A stretch of DNA of 44,912 nt from Bacillota bacterium (GTDB lineage: Bacteria > Bacillota_I > Bacilli_A > RFN20 > CAG-826). Numbering within the stretch: position 1 is the stretch's first letter; every line of letters starts with the position of its first letter. Positions 1-8,602 of the stretch are shown in pieces. A program made the translations under genes and the position numbers. Location of the stretch: positions 63,847-108,758 of the forward strand of contig JAUNOH010000003.1 in assembly GCA_030537155.1 (NCBI GenBank). The letters run 5' to 3'. The notes under the pieces were generated by a model. The model worked only from the letters and a program-made list of their open reading frames with translations, had not been told where the DNA came from and ran no database searches.

Positions 1-1121
1 ATGCAGGCGAAGCCGATATAGGCCACCGCCACGATCGCCAGGCCGATCTGGATGGTGTGCTTTCTTCCGATTTTATCGGCGATGAAGCCGCCGATGACGA
101 ACATGATTGCCGAGCAGACGCCGGAGATGAGGTCGAGGGTCGACTTAAAGCTGGTCGAGAAGTCGAGGTAGAACATCGTGTACTGGCTGGCGAAGGTCTC
201 AATCGCGTTGAAGGACATGAACCAGAGGAATTCGGCCACCAGGATGAGGATGAGGTTGCGTTTATTGGCCTTGCTCATCGGGGCGTCCTCATCGACTTTG
301 TCGACGGTTTCGCCCATGGCGTCGCCCCTGGCCATCTCGTCTTTCATCTCGGCCGCGATCTCGTTCTCGTGGACCTTCCATAGCAATAGGAGCATGGAGA
401 CCAATAGAATCACGCTGGCGACGATGAAGGGTATCTCGATGTACCAAAAGTTATGGTAATTGGAGCTTTCGTTGGAGACGTAGCTTGAGAAAGGCATGAA
501 CATGCCGAAGACGACGGCTAAGGCCCCGCCGACGTAGCCGACGATGTTGATGATGCCGTTGGCTTTACTACGTAAAGGCTTCGGGGTTAAATCCGGCATC
601 AGGGCCACGGCCGGGGAGCGATACATCATCATCACGCAGAGAACGATCAACATGGTGGCGATTAGGCCGATGATGCCCCCGATCATCGAGATGTGGTCGT
701 TGCTGGCCAAGTCGAAGAAGAGGGGGATGAAGGGAAGGGCGATCGCGGTTATGACGGTCCCGACGAGGATATAGGGCATCCTCTTGCCGAGCTTGGTATG
801 GGTTTTATCGGATAGACGGCCGAAAATCGGCATCAGGAAGAGGGCGGCCACGTTATCGAGGGCCATGATGATGCCGACGATCCACTGGACCTGGAGGTAT
901 TTATCGGCGTTGGCCACTTCAGAGAGGGCGGCCGAGTCGAGGCCGAACATCTGCTCGGCGAATAGGAAGGTGAGGAAGTTCGCGCAATAGGAATTGTAGA
1001 TGCCCCACACCAGCAGGATGCCGAAGAAGGCCACGGCTATCCACATCGTGCGTTTGACGTTGAGCTTAAAGGGCTTATTCTCCACTGGGCCCGTCGAAAC
1101 GGGGGTCTTGCTTTCTTCCAT
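1..1121 (-). CDS. MFS sugar transporter (GPH/SLC45-like), 3' part cut off by the window edge
   Basis: The first 373 residues are visible; the C-terminus lies outside the window. It is probably a 12-helix major facilitator importing a sugar with a cation. After a short polar N-terminus come hydrophobic helices (about residues 27-50, 85-105, 120-140, 150-170). The helix 2-3 loop carries the MFS signature around FGRLSDKTHTKLGKRMP, and a segment near YRSPAVALMPDLTP is typical of sucrose/maltose-type MFS proteins. The start is the ATG after GAGG about 8 nt upstream (CCGAGGTAAACAC). It follows the terminator of the neighbouring small gene, so it is probably its own unit. Nearby pullulanase and malQ make a maltodextrin or disaccharide substrate plausible, but this is inference. 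Confidence is high for MFS and low for the substrate. Confidence 0.85.
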   Translation of the reverse strand, partial: MEESKTPVSTGPVENKPFKLNVKRTMWIAVAFFGILLVWGIYNSYCANFLTFLFAEQMFGLDSAALSEVANADKYLQVQWIVGIIMALDNVAALFLMPIFGRLSDKTHTKLGKRMPYILVGTVITAIALPFIPLFFDLASNDHISMIGGIIGLIATMLIVLCVMMMYRSPAVALMPDLTPKPLRSKANGIINIVGYVGGALAVVFGMFMPFSSYVSNESSNYHNFWYIEIPFIVASVILLVSMLLLLWKVHENEIAAEMKDEMARGDAMGETVDKVDEDAPMSKANKRNLILILVAEFLWFMSFNAIETFASQYTMFYLDFSTSFKSTLDLISGVCSAIMFVIGGFIADKIGRKHTIQIGLAIVAVAYIGFAC

Positions 1122-1158
1122 GTGTTTACCTCGGATATGTGATTTATGCGTTGGCATC

Positions 1159-1164
1159 ATTATA
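1159..1164 (-). promoter_or_regulatory. -10 box (TATAAT) of the MFS transporter gene
   Basis: On the minus strand a perfect TATAAT lies 37 nt before the transporter ATG, leaving a leader of about 30 nt that contains the GAGG ribosome binding site. No good -35 hexamer is found at 17 nt; TTACAC occurs but at a 20-nt spacing. Confidence 0.45.
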
Positions 1165-1192
1165 CATTAGCCATCCATTTTATTGTGTAAGG

Positions 1193-1215
1193 AAAAAGCG
1201 GACCGCCCGATCCGC
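1193..1215 (-). terminator. Rho-independent terminator after the OB-fold-like gene
   Basis: On the minus strand GCGGA and TCCGC form a GC-rich stem around an 8-nt loop, followed directly by TTTTTCC. It closes the long minus-strand run that starts at the GlpA-like gene and separates it from the MFS transporter. Confidence 0.75.
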
Positions 1216-1224
1216 CTCCGGTTT

Positions 1225-1509
1225 TTAGATTTTGCGCATGCCTTTTGGCATTTGGAAGATCTCGTCGAGCTCGTTGACGACGATGAGGTGTCCTTCCTCA
1301 TCGACCTCAAGATGGCCCAATAGCACGATGAAGGCGCCATTGGGTTCGCTCATGAAGGGACCTTCCAAAGCCAGCATGCTCCGCACCGGGATCGCGTCGA
1401 CCCGGAATTTCCCGCCGCCATCCGGCAAGAGCCTATCGACCTCGACGTAACGCGTACGCTTGTCGATCTTCTCCCCGAGGCGCCCGGAAATGGTGATGTT
1501 GGATAGCAT
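1225..1509 (-). CDS. Small protein of probable OB-fold / SSB-like type
   Basis: This 94-residue protein has no confident family match by eye. The N-terminus (MLSNITISGRLGEKIDK) resembles the first strand of single-stranded DNA-binding proteins. The second half has a strand-rich stretch (FIVLLGHLEVDEEG, then LIVVNELDEIF) with the rhythm of SSB strands 4-5. It is shorter than a normal SSB (about 110 residues for the core) and lacks a visible acidic DDDIPF-type tail. It sits 37 bp after pulA with AGGG before the ATG and ends at a terminator, so it is the last gene of the unit. A general OB-fold protein or a PriB-like factor is equally possible. Confidence 0.45.
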   Translation of the reverse strand: MLSNITISGRLGEKIDKRTRYVEVDRLLPDGGGKFRVDAIPVRSMLALEGPFMSEPNGAFIVLLGHLEVDEEGHLIVVNELDEIFQMPKGMRKI

Positions 1510-1546
1510 TCCCTGACCCTTTCTGACGCCGAAATAGGGGCGCCGC

Positions 1547-3649
1547 CTATTTTTTTACGAAGATGGCGGCCGAACGGGCCTCGATTTTCCCGATGGCCTC
1601 CTCCTTCCCGGCTTCCTTGACTCCATCCTTCCCCAGGCGGGCGGACATGGGGGTCGGGTGATTGTAGGAATATGGGGAATCCGTGGGGTTGAGGAACACC
1701 TCGGCCTCCTTGAGGGGGGCGATGGTGTTGTGATCTAAGTATATCACGTGGATGCACTTGCCGAAGTCCACCACATCGATCAACTGGTCGATCAGACGGG
1801 GGTCGTAGACGTGGAGGAAGCTGGTCTTCCGGCGGAGGGAGATGAGCCCTTTGGCGAATTCGGCCATCTCGAAGCGATCATCCAGCACCTTATAGGAGAA
1901 TTTGTTGTAATGGTCGCCTTGGTTATATGAGTTATGGCTCCCCCACTTGCTCAGGGCGATTTCCTGCCCGGCGTGGATGAAGGGGACGCCATAGCTTAAA
2001 AGGACCATCGAAAGAGCGAGTTTGGACCTATCGAGCTTATTCTCCAAAGGCATATTGGGGTCATAGGCCGATAAATAGTCGAAATACGTCTCGTTATCGT
2101 GGCATTCGACGTAGTTTATCGACTGTCTGGCGTCGAGGAAGCGCCGGGGCATGATGAAGTCGAGGCTGCTCGAGGTATAGACGGCCTTGGCGGCCTGTTG
2201 GCGGTCCTCGCTTCCGGCGCAATAGGCCTTCACGTTTTCACGGAAGACGTCGTTGAAAAAACCATAATCGGGCAGATGGGCGTAATTGGCCATGGTGCCG
2301 AGGGGGGCACCCCCGATGTCGCTGCCCATGTTCCAGCCCTCGCCGTATAGCAAGAAGGTGGGGTCGACCTTTTTGGCGTAATCTTTGATGGCGTTTAAGG
2401 TGGCGACGTCGATTATCCCCATCAAGTCGAAGCGGAAACCCCGGATATGATAGGCGTCGATCCACCACTTGCAGCAATCGAGGATGAGCTTGGAGACCAT
2501 CTTGCGTTCACTGGCTAAGTCATTCCCACAGCCCGAGCAATTGGTCATCTTGCCCTTATGCCACCTTCTGAAGTAGTAATTGGGCACCACTTTCTCGAAA
2601 ATCGAGTCCCTGGCCTCGTATACGTGGTTGAAAACCACGTCCATCACCACCCGGATGCCGCGGCTCTCTAAGGCCCTGATCATCACGGATAGCTCCTTAA
2701 CCCTGGCGATGGGATCGTCGGGATCGGTCGAATAAGAGCCCTCGGGGACGAAGTATTGGGCGGAGTCATAGCCCCAGTTATACGATAGTTCGGGATGCCT
2801 CTCGTCGACGGTCTGATAATCGTAGATCGGGAGCAGCTGGAGGTGGGTTATCCCAAGGTAGGTGAGATAATCCAGCCCGGCCGGATGGCCGCCATCGGTT
2901 TTCCTATTGGGCTCGGAAAGGCCCAGGAATTTGCCTTTATGGGCGATGTCTGTGTGATGGTCGATGGTCAAGTCCCTGACGTGGCCCTCATAGATCACGC
3001 AGGAAGTCGGGGATGGCATCCGCGGGAGGGCCTGCTCGTCATAAGGCGATAATATCGAGGCGAAGTCGAGGCTCACCGAGCATTCGCCATTCGCGGTGCT
3101 GGATTTGGCGTAGGGGTCGGCCACCTCGGTGTAGACCTCGGAGTTAACTACCTCATAGAGGTAGTAAATGACGGGGTGGTCGCCTTTTATCTCGCCATGG
3201 TAGACGCCTTTATCGCCCCTTTCCATCTCGATGAAAGCCCACTCCTGCTTGGGGGCGAAGCGGTATTTGAGGATGACCGAGCTAGCCAAGGGGGCCCAGA
3301 GGGAAAATAGGGTCTTCTGCTTGGAATAACGGGCCCCGAGGGGTCCATCGTAATAGTATTTCTCCTCGAAGTCGGGGAAGCTGGTGGCCTCGCTGACGTC
3401 GAGGGGGATGTTGCCTAGATGCTGGATGTGGAGCTGATAGCTATGGCCTAATTCCAAATCCTTTTCTAGGGCGAAGTCGCACATCAAAATGCCGTTGGAG
3501 CTATGCCTTCTCCCGGCTTTTAGGGGGTAAATCTTCTTCTGGTCGACCAAAAGCGAGGCGAAGACGCCCTCGAGGGGTTCACCGGTGAAGATGACGGCCC
3601 TGATGAGGTTTTTCTCGATCAGGCGGGCTTGGCAATAACTATCTTTCAT
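1547..3649 (-). CDS. pulA: Type I pullulanase (GH13, debranching enzyme), cytoplasmic
   Basis: The enzyme hydrolyses alpha-1,6 branches of pullulan, glycogen or limit dextrins. At 700 residues it matches bacterial type I pullulanases. An N-terminal carbohydrate-binding region (CBM48-like, about residues 95-190) precedes the GH13 barrel. The barrel has the pullulanase signature YNWGYD, region I (DVVFNH), region II with the nucleophile Asp (GFRFDLMG), region III with the acid/base Glu (LYGEGWN) and region IV with the transition-state Asp (ECHDNET). There is no signal peptide, so it should act inside the cell. It lies 8 bp after ftsK on the same strand. MalQ at 32.9-34.4 kb would process the linear dextrins it releases. 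Confidence 0.95.
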   Translation of the reverse strand: MKDSYCQARLIEKNLIRAVIFTGEPLEGVFASLLVDQKKIYPLKAGRRHSSNGILMCDFALEKDLELGHSYQLHIQHLGNIPLDVSEATSFPDFEEKYYYDGPLGARYSKQKTLFSLWAPLASSVILKYRFAPKQEWAFIEMERGDKGVYHGEIKGDHPVIYYLYEVVNSEVYTEVADPYAKSSTANGECSVSLDFASILSPYDEQALPRMPSPTSCVIYEGHVRDLTIDHHTDIAHKGKFLGLSEPNRKTDGGHPAGLDYLTYLGITHLQLLPIYDYQTVDERHPELSYNWGYDSAQYFVPEGSYSTDPDDPIARVKELSVMIRALESRGIRVVMDVVFNHVYEARDSIFEKVVPNYYFRRWHKGKMTNCSGCGNDLASERKMVSKLILDCCKWWIDAYHIRGFRFDLMGIIDVATLNAIKDYAKKVDPTFLLYGEGWNMGSDIGGAPLGTMANYAHLPDYGFFNDVFRENVKAYCAGSEDRQQAAKAVYTSSSLDFIMPRRFLDARQSINYVECHDNETYFDYLSAYDPNMPLENKLDRSKLALSMVLLSYGVPFIHAGQEIALSKWGSHNSYNQGDHYNKFSYKVLDDRFEMAEFAKGLISLRRKTSFLHVYDPRLIDQLIDVVDFGKCIHVIYLDHNTIAPLKEAEVFLNPTDSPYSYNHPTPMSARLGKDGVKEAGKEEAIGKIEARSAAIFVKK

Positions 3650-3657
3650 AAGAATCC

Positions 3658-6471
3658 TTAATCCTCGTCGAGGTTGAGGGTGAAGTCGGTGTCGGCGCTA
3701 TTTCCGGGGTTGACCGATGGATTGGCGTCCGCATGCTTTATGACCTTCCTCCCCTTGGCGTTGGTGGAGTTGTCGTTTTTGGCGATGACGCCCTCGGCCT
3801 CGAGGCGGGCGAATATCTTGCCGGCTCTCGGGAAACCGACCCCGAACTCGCGCTGGATGGCCGAGATGGAGGCATAATCCCTCGTCATGATGATCTCCTT
3901 GATCATCTGATACTTATCCTCGCCCTGGGCCTCCCTCATCTGGGCGGCGGTGGCCGGGGAGATCTGCGGCTCATCCGAATAGGCGTCGGAATGATCGCTG
4001 AGATCGAGGAAATTCGGGTCGTAACGGTAACGCTGCTGGGAACGGATGTAGGATACGGTCTGGCTGATCTCGGCCCCGGTGACGAAGCAACCCTGGAGAC
4101 GTGTGAAGCCGATCCTCGAGACTTGGGCGCAGCTGACGAGCATATCGCCGTGTCCGGAAAGCTTCTCGGCCCCGCCTTCCCCTAAGATGACCGAGCTATC
4201 GATGCTCGAGGAGACGGAAAGGGCGACCCTGGTGCCGATATTGGCCTTTAGCCTCCCCTCGATGACCCTGACGTCGGGCCTCTGGGTGGCGATGATCAAA
4301 TGGATCCCGGCCGCCCTGGCCTTCTGGGCTAGGCGGGTGACGGGCTCATTGACGTCTTTGCAGGAATCGACCAAATCGGCGTATTCGTCCACCACAGCCA
4401 CGATGAAGGGCAGCTTCTCACAACCCATCTTCGGGGCGACGTCGGCGTTGAATTCGCGGATCTGGCTGACGCCGGAGTTCTCAAATAGGGTGTAGCGCCG
4501 TTCCATCTCCTCGACCAGCTTCAAGAAGGCCACCTTGGCCTGACCGGGGTCTTTGATGGGCGGGCAAAGAAGATGGGGCAGCTCATTGTATTTGCTCATC
4601 TCAACCCTCTTGGGGTCGATGAGGATGAGCTTTAAATCCTCGGGGCGGTTACGCATGATGAGGGTCATCAGCATGCCATGCATGAAAATCGATTTGCCGG
4701 ATCCGGTCGTGCCGGCCACCAGCATATGGGGGAATTCGGAGAGGTCGCCATAGACGATTTTGCCCTCAATCGACTTCCCAAAGGGGATGATCATGTTATC
4801 CTGCGGGCGTTTCGGCAAGGCTTCGAAAGTCTCCTTAAAAGGCACGATGGCCTGGACGTTATTGGGGATTTCGAGGCCAGAGCAGCTGCTGCCGGGGACG
4901 ACCGAGGCGAAACGCCCCAAGACGCCGCCTAAGCGGATCATGATGTCCTCGACGACGTTTTTGATGGCCTGGACCTTGACGGAGGGGTCGCTTTTGATGT
5001 TGTAACGGGTGACGCCGGGGCCGATGGTGTGGCTCTCGACGTGGGCCCCGATGCCCAAATCGGCCAGGGATTGGTCGATCAACTGCGAACGCATGATGGC
5101 ATCAGCTTCGTTTTGGGCCGCGTTTTTATCCTCGGGGTACTCCTTGAGGAATTCGGCGCCCGGGAACTTATAGCCGGGGCGCTTTTTGGCCTTGGGCTGG
5201 CAAGAGGGTCCGAAGAGGACCATCTCCTCCTGGGCCTTTTCCTGCTTGGCGGGGGCGCTTTCCGGGACGATTGGGGCCTCTTCGACGAGAGGCTCGGGGG
5301 TGGGTTCCACCGCTTCCTCGGCGAGCGCCGGAGCCGGCACAATGATCGGCTCTTCCTGAATGGCCTCTTCCTCGGCGATCGGGGTCTCCTCCACTTCGGG
5401 ATATAGGCTCTCCTCGGGGGTTTCCTCCACGACCGGCTCTGGTTCGGCCATCGGGGTCGCCTGGGGGGCGGGGGTTACTTCCTCCACCTCGCGGGGTTTG
5501 AGGAAATTGGGGTCGATGGGGCTATTGCTGCCCATATCGAAAACCGCGGTCACCAGGCCGCTTCTTTGCGGTTTGAGGAAGGATTGGGAATCGAGTTTTG
5601 GGGATTCGACTTCCTGCGGGATGCCCTTATCGGGGGCAGGCGGCTCGCTCTTATATAGGGTCCTCCTGGACGGGAGGGGGTAGATGTCGATGGGCTTTTC
5701 GGGGAGGGGCTCCGGCTCGGGCTCAGCTTCGGGCTCGGGGGTTAATTCCTCCTCTTGGATTGGCTCCTCCGCCACGGGGGCGGGTTCTTCTTCCCTCAGG
5801 GGAGGCAAATAGCCGATCGGCTCCTCGCTTTGGGATTCGCTCCCGATCGAGATCTGCTCCTCCTTCTCCTCCTTAAGGCGCCTCCGCTCGGCCTTCTTGG
5901 TGACGGCCTTGGCCCGGAGGAAGAGGAAAAGATGCCAAATCTGGCGGTGGTAGATGATTATCAAGGCCAGCAAGACGGCGGCTGAGAAAAGCAGGTAGTA
6001 TACGACCTCGTTGCTGAAATTCATGGCCGAGGAGAGGGCAAAGCCCACTAAGCCTCCGCCCAGAGAGAACATGCTCCGGAGTTCCGCCCCATAATTGAGG
6101 GTCGATTCCCTGAAGGATTCGAGGAAGCTCTCATAAGCCCACTCGTCGAATCCCTCCTGGCCGCGGAAGCTGAGATGGCTCAATAGGGACATCGCCGCCA
6201 GATAAAGCAAAAAGAAGCCCAAAAGCCAATGCCACTTCCCAAGCCTAAAGGGCAGAATGCGCTTGAAGATGAAATATAGGCCCAATAGGGAGATCAAAGG
6301 CAAAAAGGCGTAATAGCCGGCGATGCCAAAGAAGAAAACGGGCACATAGTTCCACCACCACATGAAGGTGGAGGGGCAGATCAATCCGAGGATGCCGGAA
6401 AAAAGGAGGATGAAGCCGATGGCCACCCTGATTTTGCCGGGGGTATAAACGCTTTTGAATTCCTCGTCCAT
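3658..6471 (-). CDS. ftsK: FtsK/SpoIIIE DNA translocase
   Basis: This hexameric, membrane-anchored ATPase pumps chromosomal DNA through the division septum. At 937 residues it has the full family layout. About five membrane segments lie in residues 15-175, then a charged linker to about residue 460 that is very rich in Glu, Pro and Ala. The motor domain has Walker A GTTGSGKS (587-594) and Walker B VAVVDEYAD (about 688-696). A C-terminal winged helix (about 855-910) would read polar DNA sequences. It follows the RNase J gene by 77 bp, and that gap holds a perfect 16-bp palindrome. No Shine-Dalgarno precedes the ATG; TATAAG ends 5 nt upstream, so a leaderless transcript is possible. Whether it works as FtsK or SpoIIIE cannot be told from sequence. 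Confidence 0.96.
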   Translation of the reverse strand: MDEEFKSVYTPGKIRVAIGFILLFSGILGLICPSTFMWWWNYVPVFFFGIAGYYAFLPLISLLGLYFIFKRILPFRLGKWHWLLGFFLLYLAAMSLLSHLSFRGQEGFDEWAYESFLESFRESTLNYGAELRSMFSLGGGLVGFALSSAMNFSNEVVYYLLFSAAVLLALIIIYHRQIWHLFLFLRAKAVTKKAERRRLKEEKEEQISIGSESQSEEPIGYLPPLREEEPAPVAEEPIQEEELTPEPEAEPEPEPLPEKPIDIYPLPSRRTLYKSEPPAPDKGIPQEVESPKLDSQSFLKPQRSGLVTAVFDMGSNSPIDPNFLKPREVEEVTPAPQATPMAEPEPVVEETPEESLYPEVEETPIAEEEAIQEEPIIVPAPALAEEAVEPTPEPLVEEAPIVPESAPAKQEKAQEEMVLFGPSCQPKAKKRPGYKFPGAEFLKEYPEDKNAAQNEADAIMRSQLIDQSLADLGIGAHVESHTIGPGVTRYNIKSDPSVKVQAIKNVVEDIMIRLGGVLGRFASVVPGSSCSGLEIPNNVQAIVPFKETFEALPKRPQDNMIIPFGKSIEGKIVYGDLSEFPHMLVAGTTGSGKSIFMHGMLMTLIMRNRPEDLKLILIDPKRVEMSKYNELPHLLCPPIKDPGQAKVAFLKLVEEMERRYTLFENSGVSQIREFNADVAPKMGCEKLPFIVAVVDEYADLVDSCKDVNEPVTRLAQKARAAGIHLIIATQRPDVRVIEGRLKANIGTRVALSVSSSIDSSVILGEGGAEKLSGHGDMLVSCAQVSRIGFTRLQGCFVTGAEISQTVSYIRSQQRYRYDPNFLDLSDHSDAYSDEPQISPATAAQMREAQGEDKYQMIKEIIMTRDYASISAIQREFGVGFPRAGKIFARLEAEGVIAKNDNSTNAKGRKVIKHADANPSVNPGNSADTDFTLNLDED

Positions 6472-6502
6472 AGCAACTTATATTCTAATGCAAAAGATAG
6501 CC

Positions 6503-6518
6503 CCTAAACTAGTTTAGG
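6503..6518. promoter_or_regulatory. Perfect 16-bp palindrome upstream of ftsK
   Basis: CCTAAACTAGTTTAGG is its own reverse complement. It lies between the RNase J stop and the ftsK start, about 20 bp upstream of the candidate ftsK -10. In RNA it could extend to a hairpin with AG/CT outside a 2-nt bulge, followed by ATCTTTT, so it could also be a weak terminator of the upstream unit. Operator or terminator cannot be decided here. Confidence 0.5.
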
Positions 6519-6548
6519 CTGAAGCAATTTATATGGTTGGTTGAAAGA

Positions 6549-8222
6549 TTATTCGACCTCGATGATCAGGGGGAGGACCATCGGCTCCTTGCCGGTCTGC
6601 CTGCGGATGTTCCTCAAACACTTCTCATAGACGTTTTGCTTGATTTCGTCGATGTTATAGGGGCCATCCTTGAGGAAGTCGTTGATGGTCGAGACGAACA
6701 TCCTGCCCGTCTCCTTCAATAGGCTATCGGCGTCCTTATTGAAGACGAAGCCCCGCATCTGGACGTCGGGTCCGGCGATGATCTTCTTCCTCTTCTTCGA
6801 GAGGGTGACGGCCAAAACGACGACGCCATCGGATAGTTTCTGGCGGTCCTCGATGGCCTTCGCGGTCACATCCCCCACCCCGATGCCATCGATCATGATG
6901 TCGCCATGCGGAATATCCTCGTCGACTAATCTGGCGCCCTTTTCGTCGATTAATAGGGATGTCCCATTCTCGAGCAGGAAGACGTTCTGGTGGCTGAGGT
7001 TCAAGCCCATTGAGAGGGCGACCTGGGCGTTTTTGAGCAATTCCTTATAAAAGCCATTGACCGGGATGTAATACTTCGGCTTCAAAAGGGAGATCATCAT
7101 CTTCAGATCCTCCTCCGAGGCGTGCATATCCAATAGCTTCTTCCCGTTGATGTGGGTGACGTGGCAGCCGGAGCGATATAGCTCATCGACCGCATCAGTC
7201 GCCTCAATCGAGGTGTAGTCATCGCTCGGCGAGGCCACGATGAAGGTGTCCTCGGGCTTGAGCTTGATGCGCTTATCCTCCTGGTTCCCGGAGGCGAGGA
7301 TGGCGATCTTATTGAATAACCTGGCCCCGAAGCCGCAGATGAGGATGATCAAATCGGCGTCCCGGAAGCGGAGGACGTCGTCCATCGAGGCGATGTTCTC
7401 CTTGGGGACGATTAGATGGCCGCTTTCGACCATGGCCTCCCAAATCGACTTGGTGGTCGCATCGTAGGGAATGATCTTCCTCCTGGTGGCTTTGGCCAGC
7501 TTGATGATCTCGTCGATATTGTAGAAGTTATCGGAGAAAATCGAGACGAAGATGCGGCCGGTCGCGTTTTTGAAGCTCTCCTCCACCAAGGGGGTGAGCT
7601 TATAGCGGGGGGCCGTATAGCCCGGCTTATCGGCGTAGACCGATTCGGATAATAAAGCCAAAGTGGGCGTCTCGGCCAACTTGGCGATGGCGTTCATATC
7701 GTGGAGGTAGCTCGGCTGGGCGGCGTTTTCGACGACGTAATCGCCGGTGAAGACGATGTTGCCATAGCTCGTGGGGATGGCTAATCCCGAGCTATCGGCG
7801 ATGTTATGGGCCGTGTGGAAGAAGACCATCTTCCTGCCGGCGACGGAAAACTCGCCGCTGGCTGGCACGACTTGGAATTTATATTGCTTCGGATCGGCCC
7901 CGATGTGGCTGGTGAAGATCTTAAACATCGTGACCGTGGCCCGGGAGCCATAGATGGTGGCCGGAGCGTCTTTGTATATATAGGCCAAGCCGCCGGTCAC
8001 GTCATCGTGGCCATGCAAAAGGAAATAACCCCTGATCCTATCTTTGTTTTCGACCAAATAGTCCGAGCGCGGGATGACGTAGTCGATGCCCGGCATGGTC
8101 CGATCGGGGTAACGGAGGCCGCAGTTGACGACGAAGATGTCGCCGTTGATCTCGACGACGGTGCATTCCTTGCCGATTTCGTCGAGCCCACCTAAAGGCA
8201 GGATCCTGATTTTGTCTCCCAT
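6549..8222 (-). CDS. RNase J paralogue (J2-like) with substituted metal ligands
   Basis: This is a 557-residue metallo-beta-lactamase/beta-CASP ribonuclease of the RNase J family, which processes and degrades mRNA, often as a J1-J2 complex. The fold is complete, but catalytic positions are altered. The HxHxDH motif reads HGHDDV (residues 70-75), so the last His is Val. The C-terminal PVHGEY motif reads PVNGFY (about residue 385). The HTAH His (139) and TGD Asp (161) remain. RNase J2 proteins are known to lose a metal ligand and depend on J1, so this is probably the non-catalytic or weak partner; no second RNase J is in the window. It lies 26 bp after the DUF1667 gene. AGGAG is present but 15 nt from the ATG, which is unusually far. 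Confidence 0.88.
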   Translation of the reverse strand: MGDKIRILPLGGLDEIGKECTVVEINGDIFVVNCGLRYPDRTMPGIDYVIPRSDYLVENKDRIRGYFLLHGHDDVTGGLAYIYKDAPATIYGSRATVTMFKIFTSHIGADPKQYKFQVVPASGEFSVAGRKMVFFHTAHNIADSSGLAIPTSYGNIVFTGDYVVENAAQPSYLHDMNAIAKLAETPTLALLSESVYADKPGYTAPRYKLTPLVEESFKNATGRIFVSIFSDNFYNIDEIIKLAKATRRKIIPYDATTKSIWEAMVESGHLIVPKENIASMDDVLRFRDADLIILICGFGARLFNKIAILASGNQEDKRIKLKPEDTFIVASPSDDYTSIEATDAVDELYRSGCHVTHINGKKLLDMHASEEDLKMMISLLKPKYYIPVNGFYKELLKNAQVALSMGLNLSHQNVFLLENGTSLLIDEKGARLVDEDIPHGDIMIDGIGVGDVTAKAIEDRQKLSDGVVVLAVTLSKKRKKIIAGPDVQMRGFVFNKDADSLLKETGRMFVSTINDFLKDGPYNIDEIKQNVYEKCLRNIRRQTGKEPMVLPLIIEVE

Positions 8223-8248
8223 GTTATCTATATGATTCTCCTAAAAAA

Positions 8249-8602
8249 CTATTTCTCGATATCCCGGGTGGCCACCACCGCCACACCGGTGTGGCAGACA
8301 TCCCCGATTAAGACGTCGCCCACGTGGACGGGGGCCTTAAGATGGAGGGCGTTTATCTCCTTCATGACGTCGAATATCTTCTCCTTCGGAATCGGCGAGG
8401 CCGTCTTCAGGGGGCAGACCGGCAAAACCTCGGAATCGATTTTGGCGGTCGAGGTGACGACGCGGGTCGGATGGGTCAATTCGTCTTTGGCATAGCTGAC
8501 CCCGCGGGGGCAGCGGTTGCCGGTGACGTTGAGGTTTTCGTCGACGTGGAGCATGCACCCATTCGGGCACATGATGCAGATCAATTCCCTATCCTGCTTC
8601 AT
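8249..8602 (-). CDS. DUF1667 protein, cysteine-rich partner of the GlpA-like oxidoreductases
   Basis: This 117-residue protein matches the DUF1667 family, found in Firmicutes directly after a GlpA-like dehydrogenase and a GlpB-like FAD protein. The N-terminus has CIMCPNGC and then NRCPRG, four cysteines that could hold an iron-sulfur cluster or other metal. The rest (GDVLIGDVCHTGVAVVATRDI) is the conserved C-terminal part. It overlaps the upstream oxidoreductase gene by 4 bp, which indicates translational coupling. The role is probably electron transfer or assembly in that complex; there is no direct proof in the sequence. Confidence 0.85.
   Translation of the reverse strand: MKQDRELICIMCPNGCMLHVDENLNVTGNRCPRGVSYAKDELTHPTRVVTSTAKIDSEVLPVCPLKTASPIPKEKIFDVMKEINALHLKAPVHVGDVLIGDVCHTGVAVVATRDIEK

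Noticed and set aside
3733-4185. 150-residue plus-strand frame
   Set aside because: Antisense to the FtsK motor domain and winged helix, which show family motifs; no start signal.
5598-5985. Proline/arginine- or glycine-rich plus-strand frames
   Set aside because: Shadows of the Pro/Glu-rich FtsK linker.
8223-8245. Upstream ATA as an alternative RNase J start nearer to AGGAG
   Set aside because: ATA starts are very rare and the ATG gives the normal family N-terminus; the long spacing is noted instead.
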